Assembly (NCBI GenBank): GCA_963575745.1
Contig: CAUYUJ010000836.1
Location: 529,799-593,798, forward strand
Reading direction: 5' to 3'
Length of the DNA stretch: 64,000 nt
From: Prorocentrum cordatum
Lineage: Eukaryota > Sar > Dinophyceae > Prorocentrales > Prorocentraceae
The notes under the pieces: model-generated
Database searches by the model: none
What the model was told of the DNA's origin: nothing
Seen by the model: the letters and a program-made list of their open reading frames with translations, nothing else
In this document: piece by piece, positions 41,736-52,219 of the stretch
Numbering within the stretch: the first letter of the stretch is position 1
Layout of the letters: each line of letters opens with the position of its first letter
Position numbers and translations under genes: made by a program

Positions 41736-43141
41736 TCACGCGTCGTTCTTCAGCTCGAACGGGTCCGTCAGGCTGACCATGCCCTCTGCCAGCATGGGGT
41801 CGTTCTTGGTCTCCCTCTTGCAGACCAGTTTGTCCATCAGCCGGACCTTCATGTTGCGGATCGTCTGGGCCTTCTGTTGCCACGTCAGCATCTTCTCGTT
41901 GAAGATGTCCAGCGTACACCCGCTGAAGCAACTGTGGATAAGCATCATGTCCAGGCTCCGCATCCACTCGCAGGCCTTGGCGTGAAAAGGCTCCTGCTCC
42001 ATCTTCACGCGGTCGACTGGCTCCCCGCCCTCAGTGTCGAGCCACTCCAAGTCCACGTTGGCATTGGCGCTCACGTCGCACTTGCCCTTCTGGCCGCTCT
42101 TGCCGTCAATGTCGGCAATGCACTCCAGCTCGGCGCCCATCGTCAGCACGTCGTCGTCCTTGACCTCGGAGAGGGTCGCCACGTCGGCGTCGCCGTTGTC
42201 GACCTTCTAATGCTCGATCTCGACATCCGCCCGCTGCAGCTGCTCCTCCTCGTGGAAAAGGTCGGCCCACTTCACGCGCTTCGGCGCCTTGTCGACCATC
42301 TCGTCCTCGAAGGAGTCGCTGTGGGGCGGCTCCCGGGTCAGGTGGCTGTCCGCGCCGCCACGAACTTCTCCTCATCCATGTCGTTCGCGATCCACGGCGC
42401 CTCCACGTGCGCCTCGTCGTCCCCGTGGGAGCCCGTCGCCGCCGAGCCCGAATGCGGACAGGATGCGGCGGGGCTGGCACCATCGCGGTGCCCCTCCTGC
42501 GTGGGGTCGCTGAGCCTACGTGCCGCCGCGCCCGTACCGGCCACCATCGCGAGCTGCTCAATGTCCACGTTCGTCCTGGCCCCCATGCCGATCTCCTGCA
42601 CGATCGGCTCAGCCGCCTCATCGGTTCCCTGCAATGACCCCAGGCACTCGGCAATGATGAGCTCCGCCGCATCATAGAGGTTCACGTCGGCTTCGCACTC
42701 GTCATCGCCGATGTTTACTTGAGTCAGGCATGTCCCTCTACAGGCGGAATATTCAACAATACTCAAACATAGTCCGGGTACAATTTTTGACTACCTTGCA
42801 CAATTTTTGAGTATATTTAACGATTTGTTTAATCTGTCGTCCACAGTCCGCCTGTAGGAGGACACGCCCGCCCTGAATGTAGAAGTGCTCTACCACGCCG
42901 CCGTCGCCCACAACCTCCTCGCAGCCCTCCGCACCCTTCTCCCGCGTCTCCCTCTGCGCATAGACCCTGCTCGCTGCCACGACCTGCACCTGCCAGGGCT
43001 GCGGTGGGCGCGTCCGTGCGCTCGATGCCAGCGACTGCCTGCGCGGCATCAGTTCTCAGAGGGCCACCATTACTGCTGAGTCGAAAGACGCTGGCCTGCC
43101 CAGTCGACAACTTCTCTTCAGAGCGCTCAAGATCCCCAAAG
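41736..43141 (-). pseudogene. Broken minus-strand gene of unknown function
   Basis: Protein-like, GC3-rich coding can be followed on the minus strand in pieces. 43,141-42,880 comes first, with a frame change near 43,000; its last part includes VVEHFYIQGG. Then 42,725-42,340 contains NIGDDECEADVNLYDAAE and ends at TGA. After a one-frame change comes 42,330-42,210 (DSFEDEMVDKAPKRVKWADL), stopped by TAG at 42,209-42,207. The same frame then continues to TAA 41,736 (148 codons; CFSGCTLDIFNEKM, WQQKAQTIRNMKVRLM). It is acidic in the middle and more basic and helical at the end. A family B element interrupts it at 42,724-42,871. Introns rather than mutations could explain some breaks. No family recognised. 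Confidence 0.55.
42724..42871. mobile_element. Inverted-repeat element family B, copy 2 (148 bp)
   Basis: Left 25 bases (TCAGGCATGTCCCTCTACAG plus GCGGA) are inverted at 42,847-42,871 with about four mismatches. The interior is AT-rich and itself partly self-complementary ('caatactcaaa' against 'tttttgagtata'). It lies between two coding stretches of the broken minus-strand gene, so it is either an insertion mutation or a recently formed intron. Confidence 0.8.
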
Positions 43142-43175
43142 CTGAAGCCAGATAGAGAGAAGGATGAGGAGGGGG

Positions 43176-43253
43176 AAGAAAAAGAGGAAGAGGAGGAGAA
43201 GGAGGAGGAGGAGGGGGAGGAGGAGAAGGAGGAGGAGGAGGAGGAGGAGGAAT
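43176..43253 (+). repeat. (GGA)n / (GAG)n array
   Basis: Impure GGA array. Glu- or Ser-rich frames are artefacts. Confidence 0.92.
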
Positions 43254-43389
43254 GCGGCACGAGGAAGATGATGATGAGGAGTAGTAGGAGGCATGAAAGG
43301 ATGAGGGAAGGAACGGACGATGACAAGGAGGATATGAGGTCGTGCTTTGGAGTTCTGTTGTTGCGAGAAGTTCCTGAAGGACGGCGAAG

Positions 43390-43915
43390 GCCATCTCAGG
43401 GACTCTCTGAGGGCACCCGTGGGGCCTCTTGGAGCTCTCTTTGGTCCCTCTTGGGGCTCATGTTGGAAGTCTTGGGGCTCTCTTGGAGCTCCTTAGAGGG
43501 GTCTGGGAGGCCTCGTGGGCCCCATGGCTCGAAAAAGGGGGGGAGTCCTCAATAAGTGTCCCCACCTCGGAGGCTCAAGAAGGGCGTCTTGGGGCCCTCC
43601 TCTTGGGCCCCTCTTGGGGCTCTCTTGGGCCGTCTTGGGGCCATCTGCATCTGGAGGCCTCCGAGGCCCATCGGAAGCGAAAAGGCGAGAAGGCAAACGC
43701 ATTGTTTTGTTCCCTGGGTTTTTAAAGGATTCTGGCCTCTTGGGGGGTACCCTGGAAGCCTCCAACGACACTTGGACCTGTCTTGGGGCTGTCTTGAGGC
43801 CTCCTGGAGTTATGGTGAAAACTACCTTGAGCCACCTTCGGCTATTTTCGGAAGCGATCTTGAGTTATCGGATGCCCTCTTGGAGCCATCTTGGGCCATC
43901 TTGGACGCTCTAACC
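43390..43915 (+). repeat. Degenerate repeat family R
   Basis: GGGGCTCTCTTGGAGCTCC-like units, with a G-run at 43,540 similar to the one at 40,645. Confidence 0.75.
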
Positions 43916-44060
43916 CCTCCGTCCCCCCCTCAAAGGACCAGGGGAGGGGTAGGGGGAGGGGTAAGTCCCTCCCCCCCAAGCAGGGGAATGCGAGTTGTGG
44001 GAAGAGACCAGAGTTCGTTAAACCGAAACCACCTATGCCCAGAGGGCTGGTGGGGTTCGC
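43916..44060 (+). repeat. Dispersed repeat family H, copy 2
   Basis: 'ccaggggaggggtaggggg' then 'ctccccccc', 'agttgtggg', 'gttaaacc', 'gcccagagggctggtgggg'. The same order occurs at 55,480-55,600. Confidence 0.55.
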
Positions 44061-44197
44061 TTCGCTTCGCAGCGAGAAGTAAGACGCGTAGATCTTCGAT
44101 ATGTTCTTCAGACTGCTGTTGTCTGTCGCTCTTTGGCCACCAGTGTGGACAACGCAGGCCAGGCCGCTGGGAAGGGCCTGAACACGAGCGGGATAAC

Positions 44198-44391
44198 TCG
44201 GCGGCGCGCGAGGGGGGGAAGTGAGAAGGAGAAAGCCTTCTCAGAAGGCGGCGAGACTTCTCAGAAGCCCTCGCGCCTTCTGAGAAGTACGTGGTATCTT
44301 CGGGGACAGCTAAGAAAACTTCTCAGAAGGCCTGGGAACTTCCGAGCCTTCCGAGAAGGCCCGCCCCTTCCCATCCCCCCCCAGCGCCGCC
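44198..44391 (-). mobile_element. Family A inverted-repeat element, copy 44.2 kb (reverse orientation)
   Basis: The left terminus (GGCGGCGCGCGAGGGGGGG plus AAGTGA) and a decayed right terminus (44,365-44,391) bracket it. Its interior 44,262-44,345 is the reverse complement of 53,850-53,935, with only a few differences over about 85 bp. The whole element is therefore inserted in the opposite orientation to the 53.8-kb copy. Confidence 0.8.
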
Positions 44392-45255
44392 TGACAACGA
44401 TCTTTGCACGCGTTTCTGCAATGCGCGATGGGGGCTTCGCGAGAGAGCGCGAGCCTGCAAAGCTCGCAGGGTCACCCGCGGGGGCGCGAAGGCGTTCAGA
44501 GCGCGCTCCGGACCGAAGTCTGCGACACCCGTGCCCAGCTTGTGGTGTGGTGACCATGCCGCGTGGTGAGTGAGCTGCGTTGGCCCTGGGTTTTCGGACG
44601 TTTGCAGCTGTTCTCGGCGGTGTTCCAGCCCTCGGCTGCGCCCTGGGGTGCGTTCCAGCGGCTGCGCCTCGCCGAGAGGTTCTTTGGTTCCAGGGGTGCC
44701 CGAGGCGTCCGGAACGGCCGCTGAAGGCACGAGTAAACCCGAACCCTCCGTCGGCGGTGAGGCAGGGGGGGTTCGGAGTCACCGCAAGGTTTTAGAACCT
44801 GGTCGTGCTCCGAGGACGCCTCGGGCGATTGTTCAAGAAAGCCGTGCGGCGGCGGGCCGCGCGGTGAGGTTTTTGGGGGTGCCGAGGTCACCGCACGGTC
44901 TGTCACCGCAGTGGTTCGGGACCCTCAGTTCTGGACAGGGGCTCCCACGAGGGCGCGAAGTTATTCGCGCTTCGCGGTCCTCGTTCCTTCTCCCCCTCTT
45001 CCTCGTCCTTCTTTTCTCCCTTTGGGGGGGCGGCGTGAGAGCGCGAAGTCATTCGCGCTTCGCGAAGCGCGAAGCGCGACGTTGGGAGCCCTAGTCTGGA
45101 GCACACTCTGTCTCCACAGGTGTCCACGACTCGATCGATTTGATGATACTTGTCGATGCGCATCGATCGATTCGACCAGGAGCACTTCTCCTCCACGAAC
45201 GTGGTGTAGCTCGATCGATCCGGTTGCGCAATCGATCCGATTCGAGTCTGCGATG
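44392..45255. other. No supported gene
   Basis: Contains short inverted GCGCGAAG/CTTCGCGC motifs at 44,953-44,980 and 45,035-45,075, and a cluster of CGATCGAT/TCGATTTG motifs at 45,130-45,250. No gene is seen. Confidence 0.4.
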
Positions 45256-45734
45256 AATTGAAGGCAACCTTGGGTCTGCCGTGGTCTTTGGCGACGACCT
45301 TCTCGGTAGGCGCTTAGGGGATGCCGCAAGACTGTTCTGGTGTCATGGCGAGACTTTAGCAGAGGACGGGAGAAGGATGAGGATGAGGATTGAGCGGGCC
45401 TCCCCTCCCTGTCCTCACCCCCTCCTCGCCTTCGTCCTCCCACTCTTGGGCTTCCTCTCCTCGTCGTCCTCGCCCCCCTCCCCTTCCTCGTCGTCGTCGT
45501 CCTCCTCCTCCCCATCACTCCTTGCCCTCCACATTCGTCCGCGTCCCCCGTGCAGCTCCCCCGCTGCCTCCTGATCCTGGGTCCCCCCTTACGAGACCAG
45601 TCTGGCGTCATGGCGGGAGCGGCAGGGGCGGCAGGGATGAGGAGGAGAAGGCGGGGGGGCGACAAGGGGGAAAGACATGATTATGATAACATCAGAAGAA
45701 GCGCCGTGAGCCAACAACAATGGCATGTCGAGAT

Positions 45735-45755
45735 CCGTATCCGTTTTGACTCAAG
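45735..45755 (+). other. Second spliced-leader-like relic
   Basis: CCGTATCCGTTTTGACTCAAG matches the dinoflagellate leader at 18 of 21 positions and is preceded by T. Downstream, 45,756-45,948 has protein-like runs (for example a frame with LGERLVTLLEDVG), but that frame also runs through the relic, so a gene is not secure. Confidence 0.45.
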
Positions 45756-45964
45756 GCAGCAATTTAGCGGAGAGGCTCAGCATCTGAGACGCTCCACTAC
45801 ATTTATCAAAGACGCCCAGCGAACCACCGCCGCCGCCCCCCCTCTTGGAAATGCCAATGTGGCGAAACTGGGCGAACGCCTGGTCACGCTATTGGAAGAT
45901 GTGGGCGCCAAGCCGTTGTGGAGACCGTTTGGGGAATCTTTGAGATAGGCAGAGGGAGAAGAGG

Positions 45965-46077
45965 GGGAGGAGGAGGAGGAGGAAGATGAGGAGGAGGAGA
46001 ATGAGAGAGAGGAGGAGGAGGAGGAGGAGGAGGAGGAGGAGGAGGAGGAGGAGGACGACGAGGAGGAGGAGCAACAA
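45965..46077 (+). repeat. (GGA)n array, interrupted
   Basis: Two GGA blocks separated by GAGAGAG and GACGACG. Confidence 0.93.
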
Positions 46078-46089
46078 GAGGGAGGACAT

Positions 46090-46760
46090 GGATAAGTTCT
46101 CTTGGGGGGCCCTCTTTGGGGGCCCTCTTGGGGCACGGGGGGGGGCCGTCTTGGGGTGCTCGTGGCCCGTCCGACGCTTTCGGAGTCCGCCTTGGGAGCC
46201 TCTCGGGGGAGTCCTGTGTGGCGTCGTAGTGCCGTCTTGGAGGTCGGCCCTCATTGGAGCAATCTTTTGGTGGCCTCTTGGGTCGTCCGAGGGCTCTCTC
46301 TTTGTCCGTCTTGCGCTCGCGGAGGCTGTCTTGGGGGCCTTTCTGTGCCGTCCCGGACGTCTCTTGGGCCGTCCTGGGGTCCACTCGGGGCCGTCCTGGA
46401 CCTTCCTGGAGCCCTGTAAGTTTTAGGGCCGTCTTGGGAATATGTTGGAAGCCTCTGTGGCAGTCAAGGGCTGTCAGAAACCCGAGAGCGCGAGAGCGCC
46501 AACATCTGCAAACAAATTGAGAGTCAATATTTTGGGGCATATTCGGGCTCTCTTGGAGGGCAGCCCTCCTGGGCCGTATCGGGGGTCTCCGGCCGTCTTG
46601 AGGCCAACTGGGGCCCTTCTGAAGTCATCTTGGCCCCCCGTGGGGCCATCTTGGCCGAGGAAGGAGGCTATCGAGGTCGTCTTGGAGGCCACCTCGGGCC
46701 ATCACCTGGGCTGTCTTGGAGGCCCTCTTGGGACCATCTTGCGACGGAGTGTTCCCCGTT
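46090..46760 (+). repeat. Degenerate repeat family R
   Basis: GGGGCCCTCTTTGGGGGCCC-like and GGCCGTCCTGGACC-like units. Confidence 0.78.
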
Positions 46761-46974
46761 CGAGCTTTTCCGCTCGGCCGGCCGGATCGGCGGAGACCCC
46801 TTCGGAAGGGTTCACGCGGTTCACGTCTGGCAGCGTGGGGGGCATCTCGGCCTCTTCGGGCCTTCCTGGAGGTCCTCTGAAAAGGCCTTTTGCTCAGTCT
46901 TGGATGCCATCTCGGGCCGTCTGGAGCGGGAAGACCGACGACCTGGGTATGGGGTGGGAAGGCCCACGGCCTTG

Positions 46975-47090
46975 TGTGCGAGAGGTCCTGGTTTTCAACG
47001 ATAGGTGCAGCCAAGGGATAGTGGTCTATGTGTACTGTTGTTCGCCTTATGGCTCAAGCGGAAAACATCTCCTATCCTTTTGCTGCCACA
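46975..47090 (+). repeat. 5' LTR of the decayed copia element
   Basis: Shares 'tggttttcaacg', 'gttgttcgcctt', 'tggctcaag' and 'tgctgccac' in order with 53,126-53,240. Confidence 0.78.
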
Positions 47091-47091
47091 G

Positions 47092-47104
47092 TTGGTAGCG
47101 GAGC
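47092..47104 (+). promoter_or_regulatory. Primer-binding site of the decayed copia element
   Basis: TTGGTAGCGGAGC, one substitution from the site of the younger element at 12,873 and close to the common tRNA-Met-type copia site. Confidence 0.7.
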
Positions 47105-47226
47105 GGGGTCCAGCCGACAGGTCATGGGTGCGTGGCGGCGGCAGCTCTTAGCAGGGCGGCCGGCCAGCACTCGAGAACCTCGGCCAGGCTCCGCTCGAGC
47201 GGTTGAGCAGTGAAGGGATCCACGGG

Positions 47227-48350
47227 ATGCCCGCGGAGGGCGACGAAGCCCTCGTCTTGGGCATGGACAAGAAGAGCACCGGGGACAGTGCCTCTGGCGA
47301 GGCGGCGGCGACGGCCTCAGCAGGCCCAAGCGCCGCTGGACAGACATGGGCGGGCATCGGTGCCGTGGCGCTGCGCAGCCTGATCCAGACGATAGTCAGG
47401 GAGACTGTGTCCACCGGTCCGTGCGCGCAGGCAACAGGTCTAGAGACCGCACCCTGGACAGGGTGGAAAGACAAGGCCAGCGTGAAGGCCGACCCCTGGG
47501 AGGACGCCCAGTACGACCCCTGGCGCACAGGGCCCGGCAGCTGGGCGACGGCAGCCGAGGCCAGTGTCGGCACCTTCAGCAGCGAACAGCACGACGACTG
47601 GTGGCAGCCGGAGCAAGGACGCTGAGGCGGCGTCGGCTCCTGCGGCAGCGGCGGCGGCTCGAAGGCTGACGGCTGGGCAGCAGGCAGCTGGGGCGGCCAG
47701 GGCTGGCAGACGAGCACGTGGGGATTACTCCGACCTTCCCGCGTGGCTTGGGTGGACGCACTACAGGCAGTGGAGAAAGGCCTTGCGCTGGTGGAACAAC
47801 AACACGGACGTTCGCGTGTGGCACAGGAGGGAAACGTTCATGAAGATGTTGGACTACACGATACAAGCCAGCTTCGACGACATCAGCGAGGCAGATCTGG
47901 CGTCAGAGCAGTGGCTGGACACTTCTCAAGATAATGGACACGATGAGTGGCGCTCGCGAGGGCGACGAGCTCCGTTGGGTAGGTCGACGGGCATTATTCG
48001 AGGCGACCCGCGAGCAGAAGGAGAGCTTGACGCAGTACGCGAGCAGGAGGGAGGCCGTCCTCCTCGAGGCGGAGACTCACGAGCTGTGGATGTCCCCGAA
48101 TCTCAAGGCATTTACCTTAGAAAAAGTTGCCGGTCTGACGGCCCAGGGCGCCCAGAACCTGAGAACGCCGATGCAAGGTCAGCTCGACACTTCGCCAACG
48201 TGGCCTGGGCGCTCAGGCACATGGACTCGTCTGGCCCGGAGCGTCTGCTGCCGGGGAGACCGAGTCCTGGGCCCGCGCATGTGGCATCGTCCTCTGAGGG
48301 CCGCGGCCCGGCGTACCTTGAGCTCTGGCGCGTCTGGGCATGAGTTTCAC
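47227..48350 (+). pseudogene. Copia gag remnant in three frames
   Basis: Frame 1 (47,227-47,625) encodes the Gly/Ala/Trp-rich N-terminus ending DDWWQPEQGR. Frame 2 (about 47,720-47,930) continues with WLGWTHYRQWRKALRWW and FDDISEADL. Frame 3 (from 47,934) carries EQKESLTQYASRREAVLLEA. This order parallels the gag of the 13,039 element (KYREWRKAVEVI, then QPIMDWTTYLRKKRMEL). At least two frameshifts separate the pieces. Confidence 0.7.
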
Positions 48351-48919
48351 TCCTGCCCTTCTCCCTCCGGTTCGGTCGACGGCGGTGGCGGTGACCTCGA
48401 GGCCGGTGAGGGCGGCAACTGCACTGACGAGGAAGTGGAGGATGACGAGCTCGCCGAGGCGGCTCTGCTGGCGGAGCTCGAGGACCTAGACGTGGGAGAG
48501 GGCGAGGTCGAGGAGGCTCTCGCGATGCTTGCCAACGGCCACTCTTGGAGTCAGCACAAGTAGATCAAGAAGGCGGCGCAGCGTGACCGGGAGCACTTCG
48601 GCGCCAAGCCGGGGATGGGCCAGTCGCGCGGGTTCCGAGGCACAGCGGGGGGCCGAGGCAGGAGTCGAGACGGTCGGGGCCGCGGGCGCGACGGAGGTGA
48701 GAAGTTGTCGGCCGCGCAGTCGGCGAAGGTCGTTCGGCGCGCGATTTGCGACGGGAAGAGCCGCTGGGAGCCCGAGGCGAGAGAAGTGCAAGACGGGCGT
48801 TCGACCTGGAGGTCAGGAGCGAGAATGGCTGTCCGCAGACGTGTGCGACGGGTTCGCGTCCGACGGCGCCCTCGACCCGGGGTCGCCCCCGCGCTGGCCC
48901 CGCGCGGGGCAGGAGATGA

Positions 48920-49350
48920 GCGCCGACGCCGTATGCATCGGCGCCCTGTCGACCCAGGACTTCGTCGACCCTGGCGCCGGCAACGGCGCGGCGGGCGAAG
49001 AGGCGCTCAGACGTGAGTCCGAGGCGCTGGCGGAGCACGGGTTGCGAGTTGGTCCCCGAGTCGCTCGAGAAGCCCAAGGCGGCGCGCGGCGTGGGCGGAG
49101 CCGCCGAGGTCGTGACCGCTGTGCTTTCTCATTTCTGCTTGGGGGGGGGGCCCTAGGCATCGTCGAGACCGCGGCGCTGGCCGAGCCAGTGCCGCGCATC
49201 ACCAGTGTGAGCGCGCTCGATTTTCTGGCCAGCTCGGTCAGTCTTCCGAGGGGCCAGTTGCGAATGTGCACTTTGGGTCAGACAGTGGGCCTGATGCGTC
49301 TCGGCAAGCGCCCTCCGACGCGGTCGCCCGAGGGGGCGCTCGAGCCGCGC
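48920..49350 (+). pseudogene. Copia protease remnant
   Basis: The frame of 48,529-49,554 contains FVDPGAGNGAAGEEAL, where other copia proteases have a DTG-type motif. ITSVSALDFL and LRMCTLG follow, as expected of the later strands of this protease family. The active-site DTG is DPG here, so it is inactive by sequence. The flanking parts of the frame are Arg-rich and not native. Confidence 0.5.
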
Positions 49351-49805
49351 GTCGCCCCCATGGCCATCCTCGCCTTTGCCTGCGGGGCCCCCCAGGCTTC
49401 CAACAGGGGTTTTCGTCGAAGAAGGGCCCCAAGGGGCCATGGGCCTCGCGCTCGCCGTTCTGGCATTCCGAGGGGCGCGAGTTTCAGGGGCGCGAGTGGC
49501 GCCGACGTCGTCGAGAATCCAGGGGCCCAGAAGTTGCCGTGCCCCCCCTTATAAGAGCGACGTCGAGCTCGCGTTCTCGCCTGCCCAGGGCTTCAAGAAA
49601 CAGGGCCCCCGGACCTCCGCGGGGCGCCGCGGGTCGCTGAGCAGGTTCTTCGAAGGCATCCGAGCGCTCCCCCAGGTGCGAATGTCGCGGGCTCAGATAC
49701 CTAGATCTCGAGACGCCAAGGCGGCTGGGCGCGCGTGCGTCGCGGGGCCCGAGCCAGGCGCCGGAGGGCCCCTGGCAAGAAAAGCTCGGGAGCCCTGAGA
49801 CGGGG

Positions 49806-50033
49806 GTCAATGCAGACGGGGGTCAGCCAGGGCGCCAGATCCTGCAGGATCCTGCAAAGGCCCCCTCTGGCTGACCCGGGTCAGGGAGCCGCTCGTGGCC
49901 GCGAGGCGGCCGCGCATGTTGGCTGACCCGGGTTTGCGAGGACCTGCGTTGCAGTTTTTTTTCCTGCATTGCAGTTTTTGGTTTCCTGCTGACCCGGGTC
50001 TGGATTGACCCGGGTCAGAAGATCCCCGAGAAG
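49806..50033 (+). repeat. Palindrome-rich dispersed element, family C, copy 2
   Basis: Same ends as 2888-3060 ('gggggtcagccagggcgcc' and 'tctggattgacc', then 'gtcagaagatccccga'). Inside are AGATCCTGCAGGATCCTGCA and three CTGACCCGGG(TCAG) palindromes. It lies within the decayed copia element. Confidence 0.7.
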
Positions 50034-51230
50034 CGGCGGAGTTCACGAGTGCCCCTCCTCCAACCCTCACTCCGCAGCCTTTTCCTCGAGCAGTCAGGCC
50101 ATTCAGACGCGCCGGAGACCGAGGTCTCACCGGGGCAATTTCTCGTCGCAGTCAGGCCGTGATGATCCGCCCCTGTGGTGTAACGGCCCCGACGCCGGCG
50201 CGTCTCGCATTTGTCGCTGTCGGATGGGAGAAGATGGGCGGCCCCGTCGCCCGGGGGGCGACGGCGGACTTCCCGGCCCGTCTCCGCGGCTTGCGAGCCC
50301 CGCGGAAGAATGCGGCCTCCAGTTAACCCAGGATCCCCAGTGGCGCGAACTCCTCCAAACCGTCAGCACGAGGTGAGCGCCCGCCGTCGACGCCCCCGGC
50401 TGCCGGGAGAGACGGAGGAGCGCGGCGCGAGCTCTCGACCTTTCGGCTCGCCCCCCTCTCTCCCTCCCCGACGGTCCCGGGGCCCGCGTCGCGACGGGGG
50501 AGGGGGGCCTCTCGGGCCGGATCGACGACGGCGCAGCCTCCCTTCAGGCTTCCCTCTATCCCCGAGTCGGACCGCTCCGGGCCCCTCGCCGAGCTTCCGC
50601 CACCTCTCCACGCTCCCAGAGAAGAGTCGGGCAGCGCGCTGGGGCGAGCGGGGTCGTCAGGCTCGGGGAGCAACATTCGCCCCTCCGTCTCCCGCCCCCC
50701 CGGTCGTCCTCCCGCCCTCCTTCCCTCCCTCTCCCCGCCTCCGTCTCTTGACGTGCAGGCCCCGGGGGCCGGCGCTAGGGGGCTGGCCGAGCCTAAGGGC
50801 GTGCCAGCCTGCATCCGAGCTGCTCGAGCCTCTAGTTCGCCTCCCGAGGTGGAGAGGCAGCGACTGGAGGCGGAAGGCGGGTCCGCGACCTTGGGCCCGC
50901 CGCTGCATGTGCATACCCCCCCCCGCTCCCCCTCCGGCCCCCCCCGGCTTGGGCGGCCCAGGGCCCCGAGCGCAAACGACAAGTCCGGAGGTGTCTCGTG
51001 GAGTGGAGTCATGGAGATCATGGAGAACTTGGAGCGACGGGGAAGACCGAGGTCCCAGTCGCCGACGCGACGGCGCGACGGTCCCAGGGATTTCTGGGCC
51101 CCCCCCGGCCCGAACAACGGCCTGCGGACCGAAGTTGTCGAGCCGGAAAGGAGCCGGAGCTCGGCGATGGGAGCCCCGGCGGAGGGCCTGAGAGACGGAG
51201 GCGCTCGCGTTGCCAGTAATGGGTGGGTGG
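50034..51230. other. Unassigned middle of the decayed copia element
   Basis: GC-rich, Pro/Arg/Ser-rich in all frames. The integrase expected here was not recognised, either because it is deleted or too decayed. Confidence 0.45.
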
Positions 51231-51235
51231 GGGGT

Positions 51236-51830
51236 CTGAGAGAGAGAAGTGAAGTGATTCCGCTCAGCAAGGCCCGTGCTATTCGCAAGGAGATGCCCGA
51301 TTGGATAATGTCCAGTCGGATGGCCGGGAGGCGGAAGCCGGTCCAAGGCGCGTTTGCCGAGCCGGATGTTAGGGGCCGCTGGTGCGTGGGCGGACATCGC
51401 GACCCCGATTCCGGGGCCCTGGCCGTCTCTGCCCCCGCCCCCCAGACGTCGCCCATTGCGATGCGTCTCCGCTGGTTGATGCGTCTGGAAATTGTCGGTG
51501 ACATTGCCGACGTCGAGAACGCCTTCTGTCAGTCAGATTCCACGCGCCGCGCTCGAGGTGAGATTTGCGCGGGGCCCTGCGAAGGGCTCGAGCTGGAACC
51601 CGGAAGCTTGATTCGGCTCCTCGTTAACGTTTATGGCCCCGACGATGCCCCGGTTGCCTGGGGGCGGACTGTCGTCGCCTTGCTGAACCAACGCGGGTTT
51701 GCGAGATCCTTGCTAGAGTCTTGCTGGTGGATCCGCTACGGATCCGACGGCAAGATTCGGGACGTGTTCTTTCTTGACGTAGACGACTTTTTGATAGCCA
51801 GCTCCAGCGACCAGGACAGGAAAGGAAGTG
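51236..51830 (+). pseudogene. Copia reverse transcriptase remnant
   Basis: One frame carries the RT landmarks in order: EVIPLSKARAIRKEMPDWI, a W-C-V-G-G-H-R-D-P-D motif, VGDIADVENAFCQSD, NVYGPDDAPVAWG, and the catalytic box FFLDVDDFLIA (Asp-Asp at about 51,781-51,790). Both catalytic aspartates are present. The frame is lost after about 51,830. Confidence 0.78.
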
Positions 51831-52219
51831 GCTCGGGTCCACCCTCGAATCTCATTATAGCATTGCCACGCGGGGGCCCCGGTTTTTGCCGGGGGGCGAC
51901 TTATCTTCGGGGCGGGCAAGATAGCTGTAGATCAGGGAAAATATTATGGATGAACTTCGCCCCCTGTCTCTAGCCAAGGGCAGGAGTGGCCATTGTAGTA
52001 GCCAGCCGGCTCGCCGCTCCTCGGATCCTGGACGCGGCGTGTGCCAACCCGATGGTGGGGCATCTTCGTGCTGCGGCCTCAAGAGGCCTGACCATATGGA
52101 AGCTCGACCCGGGCCGCCTCGTGTTAATTCCCCTCTCCGACGGCGAGGGCGCGGGTGCTGACCTGGATATGGGCGACGACAGGGGCCTCCCCGTGGATCC
52201 GACACAGGGCGCGTGGATG

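Noticed and set aside
45130-45250. Cluster of CGATCGAT motifs as a possible origin or binding site
   Set aside because: Only short palindromic hexamers in variable spacing; no ordered array that would support a binding-site claim.
45550-45948. 132-codon frame with an apparent C-terminal helix
   Set aside because: The frame passes through the leader-like relic at 45,735-45,755 and starts in unrelated C-rich sequence, so it cannot be one natural protein.
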